Shown piece by piece: positions 1 to 11,065 of a stretch of DNA of 64,000 bases. Both the position numbers and the translations under genes were made by a program. The stretch covers positions 24,143,808-24,207,807 of the forward strand of contig CM038214.1 of assembly GCA_021442155.1 (NCBI GenBank). The letters run 5' to 3'. The DNA is from Cymbidium sinense. Its lineage: Eukaryota > Streptophyta > Magnoliopsida > Asparagales > Orchidaceae. How positions within the stretch are numbered: position 1 is the first letter of the stretch; the number at the start of each line of letters is the position of its first letter. The notes under the pieces are model-generated. The model searched no databases and had not been told where the DNA came from. It worked only from the letters and a program-made list of their open reading frames with translations.

Positions 1-670
1 AATAAAATAAAATAAAAACTAAATAAAAACCAAAACCTAAAAAAATAAACCTAAAAATAAATAAAAAATAAAACTTAAACCCTAAACTAAAAAAAATTAA
101 ACCTAAAATAAAAAAATAAAATAAATAAAATAAATAAAATAAAATAATCCTAAAATAAACTAAAAGAAATAACACCTAAACCTAAACTTAAGATAAACTA
201 AACTTAAACATAAACTTGAACTAAATAAAATAAAATAAACTAAAAATAAACCTAAACCTAAACCTAAAAAAATAAAATAAAAACCTTAACCTAAACCAAT
301 ACCAAAAAAATAAAAAAAAAACCTTAATCAAATAAACTAAAATAAAAATAAAACTCAACTAAAGTAAACCTAAACCTAAGCTAAAAAATAAAACCTAAAA
401 ATAAACCTAAAATAAAAACCTAAAACCTAATCCTAAAAAAATAAAATAAAAACCTAAACCTAAACCTAAAAATAAAAATAAAACCTAAACCTAAAAAAAA
501 CTCAACTAAAAAATAAACCTAAACATAAACCTAAACCTAAAAAAATATACTAAAATAAAAAATCTAAATTAAAATAAATAAACCTAAAATAAATAAACTA
601 AACTAAAAAATAAGAAAATAAAATCTAAATAAAAAAATAAAATAAATAAACCAAATAAACCTAAACCTAT
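1..670. repeat. AATAAA/CCTAAA-type telomere-derived array
   Basis: Degenerate CCTAAA, CTAAA and AATAAA words with almost no G on the + strand. It ends in AAATAAACCTAAACCTA and then the junction motif at 671. No gene is seen. The AATAAA words are probably decayed telomere units rather than poly(A) signals. Confidence 0.85.
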
Positions 671-692
671 CGGTTTACTTAATTTAAAAAAA
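671..692 (+). repeat. Conserved junction motif of the higher-order repeat
   Basis: A non-telomeric word close to GGTTTACTTAATTTTAAAAA marks the switch from AATAAA-type array to CCCTAAA tract. Similar copies begin near 10632, 11888, 15578, 19545, 20480, 32094, 36595, 38043 (split by an RTE), 41446, 42915, 47252, 48346, 53294, 60340 and 60994. The 19545, 20480, 32094 and 36595 copies are the most diverged. It is not a telomere variant, so it is best read as a fixed part of an amplified unit. Confidence 0.75.
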
Positions 693-984
693 AGCCTAAA
701 CAACAAAACTAACCCTATCCCCTATACCTACAAAACTAAACCTACAATCCTAAACCCTAAACTCTAAACCCTAAACCCTAATCCCTAAACTCTAAACCTT
801 AAACCATAAACCCTAAAGCCTAAACGCTAACCCTAACCCTAAACTCTAAACCTTAAAAGCATAAACTTTAAAACCCTAAACCCTAAACCATAAACCCTAA
901 AAAACCTAAACCCTAACCCTAAACCCTAAACCCTAAACTCCAAACCCTAAACCCTAAACACCAAACCCTAAACCTAAACTTAAT
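693..984. repeat. CCCTAAA telomere-like tract
   Basis: Mostly CCCTAAA heptamers with point variants such as CTCTAAA, CCATAAA and CCTTAAA. This is the C-strand of the plant telomere repeat, interstitial because it is embedded in other sequence. Confidence 0.9.
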
Positions 985-1054
985 GTAACTAAATAAATTA
1001 AAAAATAAACCTAAATCCTAAAACCTAATAAACTTAAACCTAAAGATATTCCCT
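985..1054 (+). repeat. Conserved pre-GRP spacer
   Basis: Begins with a version of AGTAACTAAATAAATTAAAA and contains CCTAATAAACTTAAACC. Similar spacers precede GRP remnants near 12115, 12780, 20655, 41705, 53627 and 61275. Sharing of both spacer and GRP breakpoint argues that they amplified together. Confidence 0.7.
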
Positions 1055-1508
1055 AAGAATGGGAAGAACCTTGACCCAGAACACCGCCAACAAGGCTCGC
1101 CTAGATGGTGGTGGAGGCTAAGGAGCATTATCGTGGTGGTGGGGATCTGGAGGTGCCGTGGATATGGAGGTGGTGGTTGGAGCAATGATGGTTATGGAGG
1201 CGTGAGAGTGACGGAGGTTGGTGGTGGTGGTGGAGGAAGATGATGATGGTGGATCCCACTACTCGAGAGGTCAGGATGGTTCTGATGGGAACTAGAGAAA
1301 TTAAAGAATGGTCAATCTAATCTACTGCTTATGAAACTATGTCTTTACAGTAGAGATGGTTCTAGTTATTTAGGGTTTTTGATTTGCTCTATGTGTGCTC
1401 ATTTTTTATCTATGTTGTCTCTTGTGTCTTAGAGAACTTAGTGTGTTACTTGGTTGATGAAATTAAAAAGAAGAAATATTGAATATGAATTTGTTCTCTA
1501 TTAAAAAA
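1055..1508 (+). pseudogene. Truncated retrocopy of a glycine-rich RNA-binding protein, copy 1
   Basis: The first codons read K-N-G-K-N-L-D, matching the end of the RRM of plant GRP7/8-type proteins (consensus NGKNLDGRNITVNQAQSRSG, best seen in the copy at 44149). Gly/Tyr/Ser-rich codons follow, and the remnant ends near 1304 at the position of the family C-terminus GNWRN, here with W changed to a stop. About 200 bp of 3'UTR and a short A-run follow. Most of the RRM, including RNP1 and RNP2, is missing and several frameshifts are present. No introns, a 3' A-run and 5' truncation indicate a processed copy. RNA binding is known for the family but is not expected here. Confidence 0.85.
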
Positions 1509-1735
1509 TCCAAAATCCCTAAACCTGAAACTAAAACCTGAACCCTAAACTTTAAACCTAAACCCTAAACCCTAAACTCTAAACCCGAAACCCTAAACCC
1601 TAAAAATAAAATAAATAAAAAAAAAAAAACCCTAACCCTAAAACTAACCTTAAACCCTAAACCATAAACCATAAAACCTTAAACTCCAAACCCTAAACCC
1701 TAAATCCTAAACCCTAAAAAGAAACTAATAAAACA
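1509..1735. repeat. CCCTAAA tract with short AATAAA insert
   Basis: Canonical and variant heptamers, with an A-rich stretch near 1605-1630. It ends in AAGAAACTAATAAAACA, the entry word also found before the ACTAA arrays at 54351 and 62046. Confidence 0.85.
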
Positions 1736-2714
1736 TGAAACTAAACTAACTAAAACTAAAACTAATAAATAATAAACTAAAACTAATAAACTAATCATAA
1801 AAAAATAATAATAAATAAAAATAAAAACTACTAAAACTAACTAAACTAAACTAACTAAATAATAACTAAAAAACTAACAAAACTGATAAACAAACTAATA
1901 ACTAAATTAAACATAAAAAAAGAATCCCATAAATAAACTAACTAAAAATAAACTAAGTTAATAAAATTAATAAAAACAAAACTAAACCTAAATTAATAAC
2001 TAAAATTAAACTAATAAACTAACTAAACTAAACCTAATAAATAAACTAATAATAACTAACCAATAAACTAAACCCTAAACATAACTAACTAATAACTAAC
2101 TAATAATAAAACTAACTAAACTAAACTAAACTAATAAACTAAGTAAATAACTAAGTAAATAACTAATAATAACCAACTAATAACTAAACTAAACTGATAA
2201 ACTACTAAACTAATTAATCTTAATAAAAAACTAACTAAATAATAATAACTAAAATGAATAATAAAACTAAAAAACTAATAAACTAAAATTAAATAACTAA
2301 AAACAACTAACACTAAACTAATAAACTAATAATAAACTAAAGTAAATAAAACTAATAACTAAAAAAATAATAAAAATAATAAAATAAATAATAAATAAAT
2401 CCTAAATAAATAAGCTAAACCTAATAATAATTAACAAACATAATAAACAAACTAATAATAATAAACTAATAAAACTTACAAAACTAATAAACTAATAACT
2501 AATATAATAAAAAATAAACTAAACTAAACAAATAATAATAATAATAAACTAAATAATAAATAACTAAAATTGAACTAACTTAAACACTAAACTAACTAAA
2601 CTAATAAATAATAATAAACTAAATAAAAAATAACTAATAAAATTAATAATAATAAACTAATAATAACCAAACTAACTAAATAAATAACTAATAACTAAAT
2701 TAACTAAAACCAAC

Positions 2715-2745
<31 letters not shown>

Positions 2746-3293
2746 CTAAAGAAACTAAACACCCAAAAACCTAAATTAATAAAACTAATAATAATAAAAC
2801 TAATAATAAAAACTAAAGTAAGTAAAATACTAATAACTAAACTAATTAAACTAATAATAATAAATAAATAGTAACTAAAAAAACTAATAAACTAATAATA
2901 AAATTAAACTAAAACTAACTAATAAAACCTGATAAACTAATAAATAATAAACTAAAAACCTAATAATAAATAATAAAAAACTAAAACTAATATAAAACTA
3001 AATAAAATTAATAATATATAAATAATAACCTAAAATTAATAACTAATATACTAATAACTAAAAAACTAAAAAACTAATAAACAAACTAATAAACTAAACT
3101 AATAATAATAAAACTAATAAACTAACTAACTAAACTAAATAAGAATAATAAATAATAATATTAAAATAACTAACTAACTAAACTAATAAACTAATAATAA
3201 AACTAACTAATAAATAACTAAATAACTAAACCCTAAACCCAAACTAAATAAATAAACTAAATAATAATAATAAAACTTTAATAATAAAAATAA

Positions 3294-3332
<39 letters not shown>

Positions 3333-3911
3333 CTAAACAAAAAAAACTAAACTAAAACAAAACTAATAATAAACCAACTAACTAAACTAATAATAATAAT
3401 AATAAACATTAAATAACTAATAAAAAATTAAACCATAAACTAAACTAAAAAAACCTAATAATAATAAACTAATAAACCTAAACCCATAACTAAACAAATA
3501 AAAGTAAACTAAACTAATAAACTAATAAATAAACTAAGAAAACTAAACCACTAATTAAAAGTAACTAAAACCTAAATAATAATAAAACCATATACTAATA
3601 ATAATAACTAACTAATAATAACTAAACTAACTAACAATAACTAATAAATAAACTAAGATAAACTAAACCCCAATAAAAAATAAACTAAATAAACTAATAA
3701 ACTAAACCTAACCCCCCGACTAAACTAAGCTAAAATAATATTAACTAAAACTAAAACTAATAAAACTAAACTAATAACTTAACTAAAACTAAACTAACTA
3801 AACTTAACATAAAACTAATAATAAACTAATAATAACCTAAAACTAACAAAAGCTAATAATAACTAATAAACACTAAACCTAAAACCTAAACACTAAAACT
3901 AAACTAAACCC
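1736..3911. repeat. ACTAA/AATAATAA array, copy 1 (longest)
   Basis: About 2.2 kb of ACTAA and AATAA words with runs of (AAT)n, for example near 2718-2741 and 3300-3330. It differs from the CCTAAA arrays by near absence of CC. Its first 60 bp match the starts of the arrays at 54351 and 62046. No gene is seen. Confidence 0.8.
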
Positions 3912-4030
3912 TATTATTGGGCGATTTTGAGATCTCTCATGTTGTTGGTGAGTTTTAGAGCTCTTACTCTCTTGGATTCCCTACTAATTGTCAGCCTTGG
4001 GCCAATCTCAACCCGTTTGGACAACGTGCT

Positions 4031-5870
4031 CATGGCATCGCTTCTTCAAATCCATGGGTAAATCCCATGTGCCGATGGATCTCGCTAGGGCATCAAATTT
4101 TGGGTAATCCTACCACTAAATTACCGCTTACTAAATCTTTCAAAGAGGCTTTAGATGGTAAGAATTCTCCATCCCACTCCTTTGAATTTGCTTCATATGA
4201 CTTTTAAAGGTACTCACAATTATGATTTATGAGGATATTGAATGATTAGCATTTTATTTTTCTTTGATTGGAAAGTTTTCAATTAAACCACCAAAGATGG
4301 ATAATATTTATTCTTTTTTTCATAGCTTAAATTTATTTGGTTCTTTTTCTATTAGGCAGATTGATGCAAGGCATGTTTTGATTAAAATTTCTAATGACCT
4401 TGATTACAAAAGAATTTTTTCTAGGCATTCTTATTATGTTTTTAATTATCAAATGTGTATTCTGAAATGGACACCTATGTTTGATGTTAATGAAGAGTCT
4501 TCTATTGTTCCCATTTGGATTTTTCTACCTAACTGTAGATTCATCTATTTAATCATTAGATTTTTTATGCTATTGGTTTAATTTTTGGTCGACCTTTGCA
4601 AGTTGATCAAGCAACAACTACTTCTAGATCGTATGTTGCTAGAACTCTTGTAGAGATTGAAATTACTAAAAAAATATCCAAATAAAATTTGGTTGGGTTT
4701 GAAGAAATGTTGTCATTTTCAAAGTTGTTTTTGAGAACTTTCCCAATTTTTGTAATCATTGTAAGATTCATGGGCATGAAATTTCTGAATGCTTTATTAC
4801 TCATCCCTCTCTTAGGAAGAAAATCACTAGTAAGAATTCAATTATTGAAAAAACTGATGATTCTCTCAAGTTGGATAAGGGAAAAAATCTAGTTTTCAAA
4901 ATTTTGATGTTTTGCAAAATTAGATTTCTGAATCTTCTGAAAAGGTTTTACCTATTAATGATTTGTCTGATGCAAAAGGTAATTTTGATGTTTTTGAAAA
5001 AAATTTAACTAATAATCATGCTCTAAGTGTTTCTTTTGATGATTCTCTTAAAGGGAAGACTTTAGAGGCTATGGTTAACGATTCTAATGGTTTGGATGTT
5101 GTGCATAAGTCCTTTCATGATGATGGTTTGAATATTGTTGATGCTAACACCATTTCTTCCAATTAGTTGGATGTTGTTTCTCTTTCCTATGTTTGCTTTA
5201 GATCTTGGAAAAGAGACTATTTCTTTGCTTTCTTTGATTGAGAATGGTGGTGAAAAGAATGTTCTTATTTCTAATATTTTAACTTTAGGTCCTGATAATC
5301 TTGTTAATATTGGTGATGCTTATTTAAAAAAATAAAATTTAGATACCTGTGATAATTTTCTCATTTTGAATAGTTATGTTTCAGTTCAAAATGATGATTT
5401 TTCTATGGCTGGTAATTATGTTTAGAATTTTGGTAATATGTTATGTGTTTCTATGGGATTTGAATCTTATTTTAATCTCTTACATGAAGATTGTATTGAA
5501 AATATAGATTATGCTTCTCTTACTTCTTTTATGAGTGAAGATAGGGAGGGGACTCTTCAGATTTTGTTGGAAAGTGAAAATATTGAAAATTAACTTCTTA
5601 ATAAAACTATTCTTGCTCCTTCTTTCACTTCTGATTCTGAAATGCATACTATTTTTTATTTTCCTTTGTTTATTATTGAGGATGATTCTGAATGCTCTTC
5701 TTTGAAATTGATAGCTTCAACTGATCCCTATGCCTTTATAATAATCTGATTCATTTTGAAAGGAGATTTTTTGAGAAAGGACATGGTTATAAACTTTAAA
5801 AGAAGAAGAAAAAAACATGTTCGGGATTTATTCCTCCCTCCTTGTCGAGGGTTACTCATTCAAAGCTTCT
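4031..5870 (+). pseudogene. L1 ORF1 remnant: DUF4283-like domain and CCHC zinc knuckle
   Basis: Plant L1 ORF1 encodes an RNA-binding, chaperone-like protein of the LINE RNP. The best stretch, at 4264-4581, shows GKFS near its start, then RHVLIKISNDLDY and LKWTPMFDV, typical of DUF4283 in plant LINEs. After frameshifts, codons at 4751-4792 give C-N-H-C-K-I-H-G-H-E-I-S-E-C, a CX2CX4HX4C knuckle. A low-complexity, acidic and serine-rich segment follows (about 4950-5760). The end near 5800-5870 is basic (KKKKK) and contains SRVTHSKL, a usual ORF1 tail. Multiple stops and frame changes make it non-functional. The exact start is uncertain; the ATG at 4031 is one option. Confidence 0.75.
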
Positions 5871-6930
5871 TGAACTAATCTCTCGTCCTTGGGAGGTTTT
5901 TTTTTTTGGTTTTTTCTCTAGTTGAGCTTTGCTATGTGTTTTCTTGGCTAGATTATTTCCTAACCTCCTCCTAGCTTGGTGATTTTGGCTTCTTGTTGGG
6001 GTTTTTTTGTGCCCTTCTGGTTGGTTTTGTGGTGGCTTTGTTCCTATTATTGCTTTCTTTGGTTGGTGCTTTTGCTCTCTTTGTTGGTGGTAGGTTGGGC
6101 TTTTTCCTTGTGTGTGGTTTATCATTTGGTTGTTTCTCTAGTTATATTTAGCTTTTCTAGCCTCTTCTTTTTTTTGTTTTGGTTGGTTCTCTTGTTCTTC
6201 TGCTACCTTTCTTGGGTTTTATTTGTGTAGCTACTATTAGCTATTTTCTTTCCTTTAGTTGGTCTTTTTGGTTTTAGATTTGTTTTTGTTGGTTTGGTGC
6301 CTTGGTTTTGATTTATTGGCTATTGGCTTTGTCCTTGAGGGCTTTTTTTTTTTTTTGATTTTTTTTCTCCCTCTTTTAAAAGGTGTTCATAATTGGTTTT
6401 GTTGGGATTTCCTTCTATTAATTTTATTTATTTCTCCTCTCTTTCTATTTCCATAGCTTCACTTTTCCTTTGGGTGGCTATTATGATAGGTTGTGTTTTC
6501 TTTGGCTAGGGATGGCTATGATGATATGATGGATTTTTTCTTTGATATTTTTTGGTGACTTTTCCTATTTGTAACACTTCTGAAGTGGATACACTTAGGA
6601 TTTGATGCTCCTCATTATTTTAATTATCCTTCTTCCTCATATCCTGAGCTTGAGTTTTTTCTCTTTATGTTTTCTCCTTATGGCTAAGATTTCTTGCGGG
6701 TAGTTCTTTTTTGGTCTCTTCTTCTTCTCAGAGGGAGCTAGAGTCTTATTGATGGTCTATTTTTTTCATAGATGGTTGGAGTTATCTTCAGTTGTAGGTT
6801 GTACGTTTCCTTTTCTTATGGATCTTCATCTCTTTAGAGGTTCTTTTGGAACTTCGTGGATTCTTCCGCTTTGCTATCTTTTGCTTAGGTTTTTTAGTTT
6901 TCTCTTTATTTTTTTCTTTATTCCTTTACC
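5871..6930 (+). mobile_element. T-rich 3'UTR of the ORF2-less L1
   Basis: Strongly T- and G-rich sequence. Open frames in it read as runs of F, L, V and W and look like composition artefacts, not membrane proteins. Signature words shared with 18396, 29668, 35058 and 43716 identify it as L1 3'UTR. It is interrupted at about 6930 by the RTE. Confidence 0.65.
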
Positions 6931-9767
6931 TTTACTGATCCCAAGTCCGGATGTGAAAAGTGGAGGGTTGTGATAGGTAGTTGATAGCCAGCCTAAAACT
7001 TGTCAAAATAATCATGACATGAATCCTTTAAATCATTGTGTTAATGTTAAGGCATCCCTTGGAAGCGCTGCATTGTATGGCTTGAATACAGTGAAAAATG
7101 TGCAAGGGCCGCTACATTGGCACTAGAGTGTAGTGTTAAGTAAGCAAGGATTCCAACTTTATGGACGGATGTGGGTAAAGAAGTTAGTCCATGAAACTAG
7201 ATTTAGGTTAGGAACTTGGAATATAGATACTGTTACATGTAAATTAATGGAATTAATAGATATTATGGTTCATGGAAAGATAAATATTTTATGTGTTCAA
7301 GAAACTAAATGGGTTGGGAAAAGATTGAGGAAATTTGATAGTTTAGATTTTATTCTGTGGTATTCAGGTAGAAGTCGAACAAGAAATGGTGTAGGTGTGA
7401 TTATAGATAAAAGTTTGAAAGATAATGTTATAAATATTAATAGACGTGGAGATAGGATTATAGCTTTAAAGATTATTATTAATACTAAGATTATCAATGT
7501 TATAAGTGTTTATTCTTTTCAAGTAGGTTTGGATGTATGCTCAAAAGAAAATTTTTAGAATGAATTAGAGGGATTAATACAAAAGATACCTCTTAAAGAA
7601 AAAGTATTTATTGGAGGAGATTTAAATAGACATGTTGGTAGAGTGGTAGAAGATTTTAAAAGTATTCATGGTGGTTATGGATTTGAAGTGATTGAAGAAG
7701 GTAGGACTATATTAGATTTTACTTTAGCTTATGATTTTGTAGTTGCTAATACTTTATTTAAGAAAAATAGATTAACATATTATTACTTACAAAAATGGAT
7801 CAACTAAAACTCAGATTGATTATTCTCTAATGAGAAAAATAGATCCTATAGATTGTAAATATTGTAAGGTCATTCCAAGTGAAAGTTAAGTACCCAACAT
7901 CAATTGTTAGTTTTAGATTTTAAGTTGAAAGATTGTAAGAGGAAAAATAAATCAAATTATTTTCCTAGATTAGATGGGGACACTTAAAGAACACAAATAA
8001 AAATATTTTTAAGAGCAAGCTACAAGAGCTTAGAATTTGGGAAGTTCATAAGGAAGTTAATGTTATGTGAGAAAAAGTAGCAAGTGAAATTAAGCAAGTT
8101 AAAAATGTGCTTGGAGAATCAAAAGGAAAAATTTTTTAATAAAAATAGTTGGTGGAGTCAGAGTGTGCAAGAAAAGATAAAAAATAAGAAGCATTATTAT
8201 AAAACTTGGTTTAGATGTAAAACTCGAAGAATTGGGAAAGATATAAAGTCTCCTGTAGAGATTCTAAGAAAGCAATATATGATGCAAATAATTTAGCTTT
8301 TAGTGATATATACAATAGATTAGATACCAAAGAAGGTGAAAGATGTATGTATAAGCTAGCCAACCAAAGAGATAGGAGAAGTAAAGAACTAGTTCAAGTA
8401 AGGTGTATTGGATAAAATAATAAAAGTGCTTTTCTTAGAAAAGGATATTGAAAATAGGTGGATGAGATATTTTGATAAACTTTTCAATGAAGGATCCGAA
8501 AGTACGATTAATTTTAGCAACCTTAATACCCTAAACAAAAATAGAGAATTGCATTTTTATCATCGTATTAGTAAATAGGAAGTTAAAAAGGCTTTAAAGA
8601 AAATGAAATGTGGAAAAATAGTAGGATCTGATGATATTCCAATAGAAATGTGGAAATGTTTAGGAGATCAAGGAATTTCTTGGCTTACAAATCTTTTTAA
8701 TTTTATTTTAAATACTAAAAGATGCCAGATGAGTGGAGGAAGAGTTTGTTGGTTCCTATATTTAAGAATAAAGGTGATGCACAAGAGTGTACAAATTATA
8801 GAGGAATTAAGTTAATGTGTCATACATTAAAATTATGGGAGAGAGTAATTGAGCATAGGTTATGATGTGAAACAAAATTTTCTCACAATTAGTTTTGTTA
8901 CATGCCAGGTAGATCCACTATGGATGTTGTACATTTGTTAAGAGGTTTGATGGAGAAGTATAGAAAGAGTAAGAGGATCTACAAATGATATTTATTGATT
9001 TAGAGAAAGCTTATGTTAAAGTTTCAAGAGGTGTTCTTTGGAGAGTTCTAGAGCAAAAAAGAGTTAATATTGGTTATATTCAAGTCATTAAGGATATGTA
9101 TACTAGAGATGTTACTTATGTCCAAACACAAGGAAAATTGATAAAATATTTTCCTATTTCATCTGGATTACATTAAGGATCAGCTTTAAGCCCTAACCTT
9201 TTTTGCTTTAGTTATGGATGTTCTTACTAGGCATTTACAGGAAGATGTACCTTGGTGTATGCTTTTGTCGATGACATTCATTGATAAGACTAGAGGAGTG
9301 TGAGAACTAGAATTATGGAATGACTGGTGGTAAGATGGTGGTAAGACCAGTAATGACTTTATAAGATGGGTAATATTGGCCAATAAAAAGAAGCATAAGA
9401 CTAAGTTAAGTGTTATAGAGATGAGGATGCTCGTGTGGATGAGTGGCTTTACTCTTAGAGATAAAATTGAAATGAGTATGTTAAAAAAAGTTGGAGAAAT
9501 TCGAAAGATAAGATTAGAGAGAGTCGCCTTAGATGGTTTTGCCATAAAAAGCATCGGTCGTCCGATGACTCGGTTAGGAGAGTAGATGCATTAGATTTGC
9601 CTTATGTTAAGAATGGTAGAGGTAGACCTAAAAAGACTTGGTTAAGATGTATAAAAATGTCCTTAATATACTTGAATTAAATGAGAATTTGACACATAAT
9701 ACATGGAGAGATGAAAGATTCATGTACCCTTAGTGGGATAAAGGCTTTGTTGTTGTTATTGTTATTG
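6930..9767 (+). mobile_element. Near-complete RTE-clade LINE nested inside the L1 3'UTR
   Basis: The 5' leader (CCCAAGTCCGGATGTGAAAA from 6940) matches the 5' end of the minus-strand RTE at 38061-41042. The 3' end is a short TTG-rich tail (9748-9766) after AGTGGGATAAAGGC, as in all RTE 3' ends here. L1 3'UTR sequence lies on both sides, which shows nesting. No clear target-site duplication was found. The true start may be a few bases upstream of the shared CCCAAG. Confidence 0.8.
7133..9720 (+). pseudogene. RTE polyprotein remnant: AP endonuclease, reverse transcriptase, C-terminal domain
   Basis: One ORF in RTE elements supplies nicking and target-primed reverse transcription. The endonuclease starts near 7200 with RLGTWNID and has ILCVQETKW, NGVGVIIDKSL and, past a stop at 7556, FIGGDLNRHVG. 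RT blocks: KKMKCGKIVGSDDIPIEMWK (8600-8660), KNKGDAQECTNYRGIKLMCH (8767-8825), MPGRSTMDVVHLL (8900-8940), MIFIDLEKAYVKVSR (about 8985; usual form AYDKVSR) and the active-site FVDD at 9264-9275. Sequence after FVDD is shortened compared with the minus-strand copy. The C-terminal block MRMLVWMSG and RLRWFGHKK precede GRGRPKKTW near 9620. Several frameshifts and stops rule out function. Confidence 0.85.
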
Positions 9768-9913
9768 CTCTTGATGAATGTTTAGGGACTAAACTCTTTA
9801 GGATTCTCCTATAGCTCATTTGAGCAAGAGTTTTTTTTCTTTTGAGTTTAGCTAATATGGTCTTCTTGTACCTATTTTTCTCAACAATAAATACATTTTA
9901 GTTAAAAAAAGAA
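9768..9913 (+). mobile_element. 3' end of the ORF2-less L1 after the nested RTE
   Basis: Contains CTCATTTGAGCAAGAG and TTCTCAACAATAAATACATTTTAG, then an A-run. This corresponds to the terminal 3'UTR at 29970-30086 (AGCTCTTTGAGC, AATAAAATT, poly(A)). With the part before 6930 it makes one L1 split by the RTE. Confidence 0.7.
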
Positions 9914-10631
9914 CCCTAAACCCTAAACTAAACTAAAAAATAAATAAACCTAAGAATAAAAAACCTAAATAAAATAAAAACTAAATGTAAAATAAAAATA
10001 AAATAAACCTAAAATAAAATATAATAAAAACTAAATAAAAACCTAAAGTTAAAAAATAAACCTAAACCCCAAACTAAAAAAAAACTAATCCTAAAATAAA
10101 AATAAAATAAACAAAATAAAATAAACCTAAACCTAAACTAAAATAAACTAAACTAAAATAAATAAAACCTAAACCTAAACCTAAAATAAACTAAACCTAA
10201 ACCTAAACCTAAACTAAATAAAATCAAATAAACTAAAAATAAACTTAAACCTAAACAAAAAAAAAATAAAACCTAAAAATTAACCTAAAATAAAAAACTA
10301 AAACCTAAACCTAAAAAAATAAAATAAAAACCTAAACCTAAAACTACAAATAAAAATAAAACCTAAGCATAATAAATAAAATAAAAATAAAATAAAAACC
10401 TAAACCTAAAACTACAAATAAAAAATAAAACCTAAGCATAATAAATAAAATAAAAATAAAACGCAACAAAGAAATAAACCTAAACCTAAAAAAATAAACT
10501 AAAATAAAAACCCTAAACTAAAATAAACTAAACTAAATAAAATAAAAGATAAACCAAAATAAAAATAAAAACATAATATACACTAAAATAAATAAAAAAT
10601 AAAGTAAATAAACTAAATAAACCTAAATATC
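9914..10631. repeat. AATAAA/CCTAAA-type array
   Basis: One copy of the hidden monomer (shared word ACTAAATAAAAACCTAAA near 10030). A local duplication of about 65 bp is visible at 10330-10385 versus 10400-10455. It ends with the junction motif near 10632. Confidence 0.8.
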
Positions 10632-10790
10632 CTAGTTTACTTAATTTTTTGTTAAAAAAACCTAAACTCTAAATCCTAAGCCCTAAAGCCTAAATCATAA
10701 ACCCTACACCCTAAACACTAAACCCTAAACCTTAAAGCCTAAACCCCAACCCTAAACACTAAACCATAAAAGCATAAACCCTAAAACCAA
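10632..10790. repeat. Junction motif and CCCTAAA tract
   Basis: AGTTTACTTAATTTTTTG, then variant CCCTAAA heptamers up to the unique island. Confidence 0.8.
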
Positions 10791-11065
10791 AACCCATTGA
10801 AATGATTTTAAAGGTGATCTTAAAGAAGTCAAAAGAGGTTGAATACAAAGTTGGTTCTCCTACCCATGTTGGTCTTGTTGTACCTACTGATGTTGTGGTT
10901 CCTCTAAGCAACACTGGTCTAGAACCTTCATAGACTTCTTTCTTCCAGGTTCTCAACATTACAACTAGGATCAACAAGGGTACCGTTGAAACTATCACCC
11001 TGATTGAGCTGATTAAAAGGTGATGGATCCTCATAGTCGCCTCCTCACTGGGATTAGCCATTCTC
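10791..11065 (-). other. Unique island of unknown origin
   Basis: About 275 bp of balanced-composition DNA with no relation to the array, the LINEs or the GRP copies. A 100-codon open frame runs on the minus strand from 11061, but its last codons lie in telomere repeat and its ATG is near the island edge. No family was recognised. Plus-strand frames also stay open for about 120 bp with one stop. It may be an exon or a retrocopy fragment of a host gene. No poly(A) tail is visible on either side. Confidence 0.45.

Larger units (their letters stand above)
3912..6930 (+). mobile_element. L1-type LINE lacking ORF2, 5' part
   Basis: A non-satellite island starting TATTATTGGGCGATTTTGAG. It holds a decayed ORF1 (about 4030-5870) that passes directly into a T-rich region with the signature TGTAAC-CTTCTGAAG-GATGCTC near 6570-6612, which recurs in the four other L1 3'UTRs of this window. 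The expected endonuclease and reverse transcriptase, about 3-4 kb, are absent. The element resumes after the nested RTE at about 9768. Either ORF2 was deleted or this is a half-L1 that moved in trans. Confidence 0.7.

Noticed and set aside
1..660. Many AATAAA words as polyadenylation signals
   Set aside because: They are part of the array and recur every few bases over tens of kb; only those in LINE 3'UTRs next to A-runs are credible.
5976..6456. Hydrophobic open frames (F/L/V/W-rich) that look like small membrane proteins
   Set aside because: The region is T-rich L1 3'UTR. Such frames arise from TTT/TTG/CTT codons and are not conserved in the matching parts of the other L1 copies.
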